DNA of 64,000 nt, taken from JBBQNJ01 sp038329845. Its GTDB lineage: Bacteria > Planctomycetota > Phycisphaerae > Tepidisphaerales > Tepidisphaeraceae. The position numbers and the translations under genes are program-made. The DNA lies in contig JBBQNJ010000004.1 in NCBI GenBank assembly GCA_038329845.1, forward strand, positions 1 through 64,000, given 5' to 3'. Shown here one piece after another: positions 41,346-49,269 of this stretch. Within the stretch, counting starts at the first letter, position 1; each line of letters begins with the position of its first letter. The notes beneath the pieces were generated by a model. That model had not been told where the DNA came from. It worked only from the letters and a program-made list of their open reading frames with translations, and ran no database searches.

Positions 41346-44254
41346 GGTGCCACCTCCGTGTTTTTCGCCGAGGCCTGGCGGATCAACTTTCTCGCCTGCT
41401 CGGCCGATTCGGTTCCGGGATGCTCTTCGATCACCTGATAAAAACTCCGCACCGCTTCGGCCGATTGGCCCAGCTTCAGTTGGCACACCCCGCGCTTCAG
41501 CAGCACGTCGCCCCGGCGAGGGCTGTCGGGATGATCGATCAGCACCCGCGAAAGATATTCCTGTGCCCGCGGGTAATCGGCGATCGACACGTAATAGTCG
41601 GATGCGGCAATCAACGCCGTGGCGGTAAAACCGCTGTCAGGATACGTCTTAGCAAGCCGCTCGAGCGCTTCCAGACCGCTCTGCCCGCCCTGCTGCTGCG
41701 CCTCGGCGACCAGAAACAGCGCCTCGGGTGCCAAGGGGCTGTTGGGATACTTGCTGACCAACGATTCGAGCTGGGTGATCGCCCGGTGAAGATCCTTGTT
41801 GATCTGCCGGGGCTTCTCTCCCGGCGGCAGTTCCTCGTTGGCCTTGCGACCCCGCGCCAGAGAAACTTGGCCCAGCGCCAGCATCGCATCGTCGCAGTAT
41901 TCACTGTCGGGGTAGGCGCGGATAAGGATTCCCGCCGCCGCCGACGCCTCATCGAGCAGCCCCGCGTAGAAATACATCCGCCATGAATGGTAGAGCGCCG
42001 ATTCGCCCAGGGGGGTTTTGGAGGCGAGCTTGGCGATCGCCTGACAATCGGCCTGGGCGCTTTGCAGCAGCCGCCGGCCACTGGCCTCAAGCCCCAGGTC
42101 GAGGTAAATTTTTCCGATTTCCCCCGAGGCCACGGCCCGGGCCAGTTGCGCTTGAAGATCGAGCGGGGTCTGGCGGTATTCGACCGCCGCAACGCTGCCG
42201 CCGCGGCTGGGCACGCAATCGACGGCAACCGCCAGAACTTCGCCATCGCTGTGACGGATGCCCCGCCCATCGGCATAGCTGAGGCGAAGCCGCTTGTCCG
42301 GGTCGAGCGGCAAGGTGTCCTTGCCGACCTTCGCCGCGTTCTTCTCGAGTTCGATGCGGGCCTGGAATATCCCGGTGTGAGCGCCGGTCTCGACGAGCGT
42401 GATCCGGATATTCTTCGCCTCCGGCAAGACAAGCGGCTCGGCATCGGTCCGCGGAGCGGTCGCCGGTGAGATCAATCCCGGCGTCGGTCGAGACTGCGTC
42501 GTCGGGGGGGCCGACAATTCCTGATCTACCACGCCGGGCCGCGTTCGCTCGATTGCGCACAGCACCGCCTGCACCGTGTCGGCTCGCTCGGTGCGGTCGG
42601 CATCGGCATCCTCGATCCGAGCCAGAATCGCCCCGCCCAGCACGGCCTGGCTGACGGGGTTCTCTCCATCGACGGTGAACAACCCGATGCGGGCGTCGGT
42701 CGCCACGGTCAGCACATCGCGGCGCAGCACCTGTCCACGGGCGTGGCGACCCTGCGGTCCGACTTCATCCTCGTACTCGACGGTGATCGTGTCATCGCCG
42801 CCTACTTCCACCTTTTGATACTGCCGCGACAGCGCCACCCGCCAGAGAACCAGCCCCTCGAGCCGGCGCTCGAAGTTGGCTTGTTGTGTCGGGGAATCTA
42901 CCACGTCCAGGCGCATCTGATCGGTCTGATCCTGCGTCATTCCGCGGCGAGAGGATTCTTCGTCGGCGGTGCCCCCGGCGCCGCCATCGTCGCCGGCATC
43001 GAGCGGGCGCGACAACGCCTCGGCGAGCGCTGCATCGTCTCCCGCGGCGCGGGCCGGTTGCGACGCCGCCGCGGCACCTGCTTCGCCCGCGTGACCCGCC
43101 GTTCGCCGAGCGCGGATCGCCTCGATCGACTGTCCCGGGTCGATCCGTTCGAGAATGTCGTCCATCGCCTTGAACCCGGCATCGACGCCCGCGACGGCCT
43201 GTCTGCGCTGCTCTGCGGCCAGCGCGATCTGCCGCGCCATCGTCGCCGAAAGCTCGGCGCGGGTGCGCTCATAACCGGCCGGATCGGCGCCCGGACCGGT
43301 GCGCTGCAGCGACTGCAACTGCTCGCCCGCCAGCGCTGCGGCGGCCTCGGAGGCATCGGCGTCGGTCAGCAGCTTTCGCAGTGCCAATGCCTGGGAATCC
43401 GAAAACGCCTGTTCGATCTGTCGGGATGGAAATGGCGAGGCGAGCTGGGTTGGGATCGACCCCATGAACAGCGGGCTGCGCAATCCCAGCGGCCCGATCT
43501 CAATGACTTCCTCATCGCCGGCGGTGGTGGTGATCCGCACGCGAACCGGGCGCGGCTGGTCGGACACGTTCACATCCGCATCATCTACCCGCAGGTGAAT
43601 CCGCTGCCCGGGCGTGATGCGCTTTCCGCCGGTGGACTGCTTGTCGAAGATCGTCCCGACCATGCGAAAAGCGTCGAGGGCCTGGGCGTATTGCCCCGTC
43701 GCCAAGTGGGCATCGCCGATCGACTGGTAAGCCTTGTTGGCCAGCGGATGGTCCGGGTGGCGGTCGATGAATCTACGAAAAGCGCCGAAGGCCTGGGGAT
43801 ACTGCTTGCCCGCAAGGCTCGATTGACCGGCCATGTATTCGGCCCGGATCGCCGCGGATCGCTCCTCGTCCTGGTCGGATGCCATCGCCGCGGCGGTTCG
43901 GTAGAGCCGGGCGGCATCGTCGTAGGCCTTCTGCTCATAGGCGCAGTCGCCCAGCCGCGCCGCGGCCCGCACGATGAACGCGCTTTGCGGCGCGACCTGG
44001 AGAATCTGGCGATACAGCTCCGCCGCCCGCGACAGCTCGCCGACCATGTAGGTGGTGTCGGCCGATCGGAACAGCTCGGCCGCCGCCGCGTCCTGCCTCG
44101 CCGAAGCGCGTCCGGCCAAGCGTTGCTGGCGATCGGACGGCGCGCTCGCCGGCGGTTCGGCGCTGCGCCCGATCGACGGCACGGCCATCACAGCGAGAAG
44201 GCAGGCCGTCCAGCCGACAAATGATCGCAAACTAGGCAATCGGATTGATCTCAT
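41342..44254 (-). CDS. large secreted TPR protein with the same beta-sandwich module
   Basis: The protein has 970 residues with a signal peptide (about 1-31, SFVGWTACLLAVMAVPSIGR). N-terminal TPRs lie at about 40-200 (RAAELYRQILQVAPQSAFIV) and C-terminal TPRs at about 700-960 (AITQLESLVSKYPNSPLAPE and SFYQVIEEHPGTESAEQARK). Two modules related to those of the 1577-residue protein are at about 212-280 (IHLRVDDADVNVSDQ) and about 545-660 (LARIEDADADRTERADTV, with LVETGAHTGIFQARIEL). Between them is a long Ala/Arg/Gln-rich helical region. Both giant proteins share the architecture TPR-modules-TPR and may form a complex. It overlaps the upstream ExbD stop and the downstream giant gene start by 4 bp each. 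Confidence 0.8.
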   Translation of the reverse strand: MRSIRLPSLRSFVGWTACLLAVMAVPSIGRSAEPPASAPSDRQQRLAGRASARQDAAAAELFRSADTTYMVGELSRAAELYRQILQVAPQSAFIVRAAARLGDCAYEQKAYDDAARLYRTAAAMASDQDEERSAAIRAEYMAGQSSLAGKQYPQAFGAFRRFIDRHPDHPLANKAYQSIGDAHLATGQYAQALDAFRMVGTIFDKQSTGGKRITPGQRIHLRVDDADVNVSDQPRPVRVRITTTAGDEEVIEIGPLGLRSPLFMGSIPTQLASPFPSRQIEQAFSDSQALALRKLLTDADASEAAAALAGEQLQSLQRTGPGADPAGYERTRAELSATMARQIALAAEQRRQAVAGVDAGFKAMDDILERIDPGQSIEAIRARRTAGHAGEAGAAAASQPARAAGDDAALAEALSRPLDAGDDGGAGGTADEESSRRGMTQDQTDQMRLDVVDSPTQQANFERRLEGLVLWRVALSRQYQKVEVGGDDTITVEYEDEVGPQGRHARGQVLRRDVLTVATDARIGLFTVDGENPVSQAVLGGAILARIEDADADRTERADTVQAVLCAIERTRPGVVDQELSAPPTTQSRPTPGLISPATAPRTDAEPLVLPEAKNIRITLVETGAHTGIFQARIELEKNAAKVGKDTLPLDPDKRLRLSYADGRGIRHSDGEVLAVAVDCVPSRGGSVAAVEYRQTPLDLQAQLARAVASGEIGKIYLDLGLEASGRRLLQSAQADCQAIAKLASKTPLGESALYHSWRMYFYAGLLDEASAAAGILIRAYPDSEYCDDAMLALGQVSLARGRKANEELPPGEKPRQINKDLHRAITQLESLVSKYPNSPLAPEALFLVAEAQQQGGQSGLEALERLAKTYPDSGFTATALIAASDYYVSIADYPRAQEYLSRVLIDHPDSPRRGDVLLKRGVCQLKLGQSAEAVRSFYQVIEEHPGTESAEQARKLIRQASAKNTEVAP

Positions 44255-44670
44255 GGTTCACCAGCCTGAAGTTCCAGGTGTCCGACGGCGGCGTCGGCGT
44301 CACGGATGGCGTCCATCGCCTCGACCATCCGCTCCATCGGGACATTGTTCTCGCCGCTCAGAATCACCACGCGATCCTGCGGACGGGTGCGCATCGCCAG
44401 CAGCGCTCGAAGATCGGACGTCAACTGCCACAGCTCGACCCGCCGGCTGTCCAGCAGGATGTGGTCGCCGGCCACGTTCACGCGCGGCATCGTCGGCGGC
44501 GCCGCGGGAGTCTGATCGCTTCGCTCTCCGGGCAGCTCGACCGCCAGGCGGGCCGGCCGGGTGAAACTGGCCGAAAAAATAAAAAAAATGATCAGCAGGA
44601 ACGCGACATCGCTCATAGCCGCCATGGGCGGCTCGACGCCGGGTCGAATGGGTCGTCGCAAATGTGCCAT
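44251..44670 (-). CDS. exbD: ExbD/TolR-family protein (first gene of the envelope cluster)
   Basis: The protein has 139 residues. The N-terminus MAHLRRPIRPGVEPPMAAMS leads into the transmembrane helix DVAFLLIIFFIFSASFT with the conserved proton-path Asp. The periplasmic domain includes NVAGDHILLDSRRVELWQL and ends with a VILSGENNVPMERMVEAMDAIRDA block typical of ExbD/TolR. The chosen ATG at 44670 starts the family N-terminus; longer frames extend into the divergent intergenic region. No ExbB lies immediately upstream; the only ExbB is six genes downstream. Its stop overlaps the next gene by 4 bp. Confidence 0.87.
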   Translation of the reverse strand: MAHLRRPIRPGVEPPMAAMSDVAFLLIIFFIFSASFTRPARLAVELPGERSDQTPAAPPTMPRVNVAGDHILLDSRRVELWQLTSDLRALLAMRTRPQDRVVILSGENNVPMERMVEAMDAIRDADAAVGHLELQAGEP

Positions 44671-44806
44671 GAAAAATGATCCCGCCGCACCGGCAACAAA
44701 ATCGCACCTATCATGGTACATTCTCAGGACGCGCACGCCACCGGGTAGTACGTCGGGACGGTGCGTTCGTTGACCGCGATCACCTGCGTGAAGGTGGATA
44801 GCGACC

Positions 44807-46141
44807 ATGATGCACAGCGACTTTGATCCCAAGGTGGCGCACCTGTTGCGTCGAGCGACGCTGGGGCCGACCTTCGAGGAGATCGTCGCGGCCTCGGAAG
44901 CCGGGCTCGAGCCGACCCTCGATGCAATGCTTCGCTCGCTGGACGAACCGCTCTCGCAGCGACAGGCCGCCGCCCAGGCGATCGGCGATGTGTTCTTGAA
45001 GGATGGGCGGTCGCTACGCGCTGGGTGGATGCTGCGAATTCTCAACGTCCCCAACCTGTTCCGCGAGAAACTGACGCTCTTCTGGCACGATCACTTCGCC
45101 ACCGCGATCAGCAAGGTGAACGATCCGCGGCTGATGGCCGGGCAGATCGACACCCTGCGCGAGCTGGCCCTCGGGCCGTTCGATCAACTCGCGCTGGCGA
45201 TGGCGCGCGATCCAGCCATGCTGATCTGGCTGGACAATCAATTCAATGTCGCGGGCAAACCCAATGAGAACTTCGCCCGCGAGTTGATGGAGTTGTTCAC
45301 GCTGGGGATCGGCAATTACAGCGAAAAAGACGTGCAGGAGGTGGCGCGGGCGTTCACCGGCTGGACGCTGGAACGCAAGCGGTTTGTGTTCGATCCGGCC
45401 CGTCACGATTCGGGCGAGAAGGAAATTCTCGGGCAATCGGGAAATCTCGATGGATCGGACGTGATCGGACTGCTGGGGCGCCAGGACGCGGCCCCGCGAT
45501 TCATCGCCCGAAAACTCTGGCGATTTTTCGTCTCCCAGGAACCGGGCGACGACGACCTCGCGGCCCTGATCGAGGCGTATCGCGCCAACGCCGGGAGCAT
45601 CAAGGCGATGGTCCGCGCGATGTTCCTGTCCCCGCGGTTTTTCGCGCCGGAGGTGATCGCCCGGCAGATCAAGAACCCGATCGAGTTCGTGGTCGGCGCC
45701 ATCCGGGCGTTATCGGGGCCGCTTGCGGACGTGCAGAAATACGCCGATGCGGCCTCGGCGATGGGAATGGACCTGTACAACCCTCCCGACGTGTCCGGCT
45801 GGGCGGGCGGCGAGCAGTGGATCAGCAGCTTCACGTTGCTCGAACGAATCCGGCTGGTGCGCCAACTCATCGGAAAAGGCCGCGAAGGCCAGGTCTGCGG
45901 GCTGGACGTGAACCGCATCATCGCCGACAACTTCTTCAGCGATAACGAGGAACTGGTGGACCATTTTTCGCTGCGATTTCTGCATCGACCGGCCGATGCG
46001 AAGCTGCGGCGAACGTTGCTCGAGTATCTCACCGCCGGGGCGCGGGCGGCGGTGATAAAATTGCCGGCCCGCCAGCGCGATGAGAAGCTCCGCGGGCTGA
46101 TCCGGCTGATCCTCTGTTCCCCGCAGTACCAGTTGTGTTAG
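44807..46141 (+). CDS. DUF1800-family protein
   Basis: The protein has 444 residues. Characteristic DUF1800 blocks are HLLRRATLGPTFEEI, REKLTLFWHDHFAT, NFARELMELFTLGIGNYSEK DVQEVARAFTGW (split), IARKLWRFFVS and YNPPDVSGWAGGEQWISS. No clear signal peptide is present at the N-terminus. The family nearly always precedes a DUF1501 gene, as here (46 bp downstream). Its biochemical role is not established; a role with secreted DUF1501 hydrolase-fold proteins is usually assumed. The gene is divergent from the ExbD-led cluster with 136 bp between starts; a TTGACC at 44770-44775 is a possible -35 element. Confidence 0.9.
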   Translation: MMHSDFDPKVAHLLRRATLGPTFEEIVAASEAGLEPTLDAMLRSLDEPLSQRQAAAQAIGDVFLKDGRSLRAGWMLRILNVPNLFREKLTLFWHDHFATAISKVNDPRLMAGQIDTLRELALGPFDQLALAMARDPAMLIWLDNQFNVAGKPNENFARELMELFTLGIGNYSEKDVQEVARAFTGWTLERKRFVFDPARHDSGEKEILGQSGNLDGSDVIGLLGRQDAAPRFIARKLWRFFVSQEPGDDDLAALIEAYRANAGSIKAMVRAMFLSPRFFAPEVIARQIKNPIEFVVGAIRALSGPLADVQKYADAASAMGMDLYNPPDVSGWAGGEQWISSFTLLERIRLVRQLIGKGREGQVCGLDVNRIIADNFFSDNEELVDHFSLRFLHRPADAKLRRTLLEYLTAGARAAVIKLPARQRDEKLRGLIRLILCSPQYQLC

Positions 46142-46187
46142 CGCCGGACCCGGATGTTCCGGTTCGGCGAATCGAAAGGGAAAACGC

Positions 46188-47441
46188 ATGATCGTCACTC
46201 GACGCCAGTTTCTACGTAACGGGGCCAGCGTGGTGGCCGTCGGATCCAGCGTCCCGGCAATGCTGATGAACCTGGCCTGGGCCCGCGCCGAGGAAAACGA
46301 CCGCTCGACCCGCCAGCGCGTCCTGGTGGTTTTCGAACTCAACGGCGGCAACGACGGGCTGAACACCCTGGCCCCGGTGGCCGATCCCAACTACGCCCTG
46401 GCCCGACCCACCCTGGCGATCGGGCGCGATGCGGCGTTGATGCTCGACGATTCGGTGGGACTGCACCCTTCGATGACGGCGATGCGGGGGCTGTTCAACG
46501 ACAAGCGCCTGGCCGTGATTCAAGGCGTGGGCTATCCCAACGCCAACCGCTCGCATTTCAAGAGCATGGAAATCTGGCATCGCGGCGACCCCGGCGGGGA
46601 ATTCAACAGCGGCTGGCTCGGGCGCTGGTTCGAGAAATCCCAAATGGCCGACAACCGCTGCCCGGTCCCGATCGTCCATCACAGCCAGAATCGCCCGCTG
46701 CTGTTCAAGAGCGGGCGGGCCCCGGCCATCAGCATCAACTCGATCGACGACTTCTATCCCCGCAATCAAAAGCCCGAATCGCTTGCCATCGGCTCGCTCT
46801 ACAAATCCAGCGCGACCATAGATGCGATGGGACATGCACCGGACGGCACTTCGGCCCTTTCACCCGACGAGGTGATCATGTCCACCGGCCAGGACATCGT
46901 GAAGGGGACGGAAGTGATCCGCGGCGTATTGAAAAATCCCCGCACACCGAAAATCGTCTACCCGGATAGCCGGATCGGCAAGGGCCTTGCGGTGTTCTCG
47001 CAGATGATCGTTCAAGACATTGGAACCCGGCTGTTCTACATCAGCCTCGGCGGGTTCGACACCCACGCCCGCCAGGCCGACGGCCACGCCAATCTGCTGG
47101 CGACGGTCTCCTCGTCAATCGCGGCGTTCCTCGACGATCTCAAAGCCGAAAACCGCGACAAGGATGTGATGGTGATGGTATTCAGCGAGTTCGGACGACG
47201 GGTCAAGGAAAACGGCTCGGCCGGGACCGATCACGGTGCCGCCAGTTTGATGTTCTTCGCCGGCGGATCGGTCCATGGAGGGCTTTATGGGCATTACCCC
47301 AGCCTCGAGAAGCTCCAGGACGGTGATCTGGCGTACAACGTCGACTTCCGCGACTGCTACGCGACCGTACTCGAGAACTGGCTTGGCACTTCCAGCGACC
47401 GCCTGCTGCCGCGGGGACGAAAGCCGCTGGCGTTTGTGTAA
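46188..47441 (+). CDS. DUF1501-family protein with Tat-type signal
   Basis: The protein has 417 residues. The N-terminus MIVTRRQFLRNGASVVAVGS is a twin-arginine signal (TRRQFLR) followed by a hydrophobic stretch, so the folded protein is exported by Tat. The DUF1501 domain (alkaline-phosphatase/sulfatase-like fold) shows LVVFELNGGNDGLNTLAPV, the metal-site-like SLGGFDTHARQADGHANLL, VMVFSEFGRRVKENGSAGTDHGAA (read in two parts) and DFRDCYATVLENWLG. Its C-terminal codons are partly duplicated downstream. It forms the standard pair with the DUF1800 gene upstream. Confidence 0.92.
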   Translation: MIVTRRQFLRNGASVVAVGSSVPAMLMNLAWARAEENDRSTRQRVLVVFELNGGNDGLNTLAPVADPNYALARPTLAIGRDAALMLDDSVGLHPSMTAMRGLFNDKRLAVIQGVGYPNANRSHFKSMEIWHRGDPGGEFNSGWLGRWFEKSQMADNRCPVPIVHHSQNRPLLFKSGRAPAISINSIDDFYPRNQKPESLAIGSLYKSSATIDAMGHAPDGTSALSPDEVIMSTGQDIVKGTEVIRGVLKNPRTPKIVYPDSRIGKGLAVFSQMIVQDIGTRLFYISLGGFDTHARQADGHANLLATVSSSIAAFLDDLKAENRDKDVMVMVFSEFGRRVKENGSAGTDHGAASLMFFAGGSVHGGLYGHYPSLEKLQDGDLAYNVDFRDCYATVLENWLGTSSDRLLPRGRKPLAFV

Positions 47442-47523
47442 TGGATATATCGATTGCCGACAGACCGCCTACTTGGCGGGCCTGCAAGTAGGAAGCCGCT
47501 GGCGTTCATCTAATGGATCCATT
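47415..47523. repeat. partial tandem duplication of the DUF1501 3' end
   Basis: The segment AAGCCGCTGGCGTTTGTGTAATGGATATAT (last codons and stop; written here in two parts of the same unit: AAGCCGCTGGCGTTTGTG, then TAATGGATATAT) recurs 74 bp downstream as AAGCCGCTGGCGTTCATC, then TAATGGATCCAT. A short hairpin (CCGCC/GGCGG) lies between the copies. It parallels the MATE 3'-end duplication at 9179-9385. Confidence 0.65.
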
Positions 47524-47543
47524 TTCGTGAAGGATGCCCCGCC

Positions 47544-49133
47544 ATGGCAGCTTCGAACGATCCAACTTCCTCGCCGATCGTTTCATCGGCACAGGGTCTG
47601 CCCGGCGGCGGCAGCGCTGAACAACTGCTTCGGCTGGCGGCGATCGATGTCGGCTCGAACTCGATCCACATGATCGTCGCCCAGGCCGATGCCGACGGCG
47701 CGATCACCACGCTGTGGCGCATGAAGGAGATGGTCGGGCTGGGACGAATTTCGTTCCCTTCTCGACGCCTCACCGCTGAGGCAATGGACCGCGCCATCGC
47801 GGTCCTGGGCCGCTTCCAGCGGGCCGCGATCCAGCGGCAATCCGAGAAGATCGTCACCATCGCCACCAGCGCTGTCCGTGAGGCCGACAACGGCGGCGAT
47901 TTCATCGAGCGAGCCCGCCGCGAACTGAAACTGCCCGTGAAGGTCGTCAGCGCCCGCGAGGAGGCGAGGCTGATCTACCTTGCCGTGCGGCATGCCCTGG
48001 ACCTGGAGGAACCGGCGTTGATCGTCGATATCGGCGGCGGCAGCGTCGAGTTCATCGTCGCCGACAAGCATCGCGCCTCGCTGCTCGAGAGCCGCAAGCT
48101 CGGTGCCGCGAGGATGACCGCCCGGTACATTCACTCCGACCCGGTCAGCCCCGAAGATATCAAGGCGCTGTCGCGCCACTACGCGCGGGAACTGACGCCG
48201 CTGGTCGAATCCATCCGGTCGCGCGGTCCGAAGCGCGTGCTGGGGACCAGCGGAACCTTGGAGAACATTGCCGCGATGTGCGGCGGCGGCAGCGGCGTGA
48301 TCGAGCGGGGGAACTTCCAAAAGCTGCTGTCGGCGCTGATCGAGTCCGATAGCGCCGATCGCGCCCGCATGCGCGGATTGGACGATGCCCGAAGCGACCA
48401 GATCATCGCAGGCGCTGTGCTGGTCGGTGAACTGTTCAACCGCCTGGACCTCGAACGGATCGAACTTTGCCCGGCGGCGCTGCGAGAGGGAATTCTCCTG
48501 GACTATCTTAACCGCCACCTGCCGGACATGGCCATTCGACGTGAAGTGCCCGACCCGCGGCGGCGAAGCGTGATCGACCTGGCCCGCCGCTGCGACTGGC
48601 ATCGCGCCCATTCCGAACAGGTGGCCGGGATCGCGCTGGCGTTGTTCGATGAGCTGCGCCCCCTGCACGGCCTGGGCGACATCGAGCGAGAGCTGATCGA
48701 ATACGGCGGCCTGCTGCACGACATCGGCTTGCACATCGGCAAGCGCGGGCACCATAAGCACAGCGAATATCTGATCCTTCACGGCGATTTACGGAACTTC
48801 GAGCCCGAGGAAGTCCGGATCATCGCCGCCGTAGCCCGCTATCACCGCAAGAGCGGGCCGCGAAAGTCCCACACGCGATTCGCCGCGATGTCGCCGCAGG
48901 CCCGCCGGGTGGTGCGGGTAGGCGCTGCGATTTTGCAGTTGGCCGACGGCCTGGACCGCAGCCACAGCGGCGTCGTCCGGCGGGTGCGCTGCACCCTCGG
49001 CGGCAAGCGGGTCAAGTGCCACATCCTCGCCGGTGCCGATGCCCAACTCGAGATATGGGGGGCGCGGCAAAAATCGGACCTGTTCCATCGCGTTTTCGAC
49101 CGCGAGATCACGTTTCAGATCGCAAGCAAGTAG
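47544..49133 (+). CDS. ppx: Ppx/GppA exopolyphosphatase with C-terminal HD domain
   Basis: The protein has 529 residues. The actin-like phosphatase core (about 28-330) has phosphate-1 LAAIDVGSNSIHMIVAQ, the catalytic-Glu region ATSAVREADNGGDFI, phosphate-2 LIVDIGGGSVEFIV and GTSGTLENIAAM. The C-terminal HD-like domain (about 340-510) has HSEQVAGIALALFDELR, GGLLHDIGLHIGKRGHHKHS and RYHRKSGPRKSH. The enzyme releases phosphate from polyphosphate chains and/or converts pppGpp to ppGpp; sequence alone does not decide between these. An unstructured N-terminal extension of about 28 residues is present. It starts at 47544, 102 bp after the DUF1501 gene. Confidence 0.9.
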   Translation: MAASNDPTSSPIVSSAQGLPGGGSAEQLLRLAAIDVGSNSIHMIVAQADADGAITTLWRMKEMVGLGRISFPSRRLTAEAMDRAIAVLGRFQRAAIQRQSEKIVTIATSAVREADNGGDFIERARRELKLPVKVVSAREEARLIYLAVRHALDLEEPALIVDIGGGSVEFIVADKHRASLLESRKLGAARMTARYIHSDPVSPEDIKALSRHYARELTPLVESIRSRGPKRVLGTSGTLENIAAMCGGGSGVIERGNFQKLLSALIESDSADRARMRGLDDARSDQIIAGAVLVGELFNRLDLERIELCPAALREGILLDYLNRHLPDMAIRREVPDPRRRSVIDLARRCDWHRAHSEQVAGIALALFDELRPLHGLGDIERELIEYGGLLHDIGLHIGKRGHHKHSEYLILHGDLRNFEPEEVRIIAAVARYHRKSGPRKSHTRFAAMSPQARRVVRVGAAILQLADGLDRSHSGVVRRVRCTLGGKRVKCHILAGADAQLEIWGARQKSDLFHRVFDREITFQIASK

Positions 49134-49269
49134 GCCGCCGAACGTTCAGGCAGCGAGCCGCCAGGCGTGCAAGATGCAACACGAATCGCCAAGCAGTGAA
49201 CGCGCCGAGATACCGGTTGCCGGTTACGATATGTTCCGGTCAAGTCACTCAACTTCAAGGAATGATTCG

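Noticed and set aside
44671..44806. Defined promoter pair for the divergent ExbD and DUF1800 genes
   Set aside because: A TTGACC is present at 44770-44775, but no convincing -10 at proper spacing was found on either strand, so no promoter feature was called.
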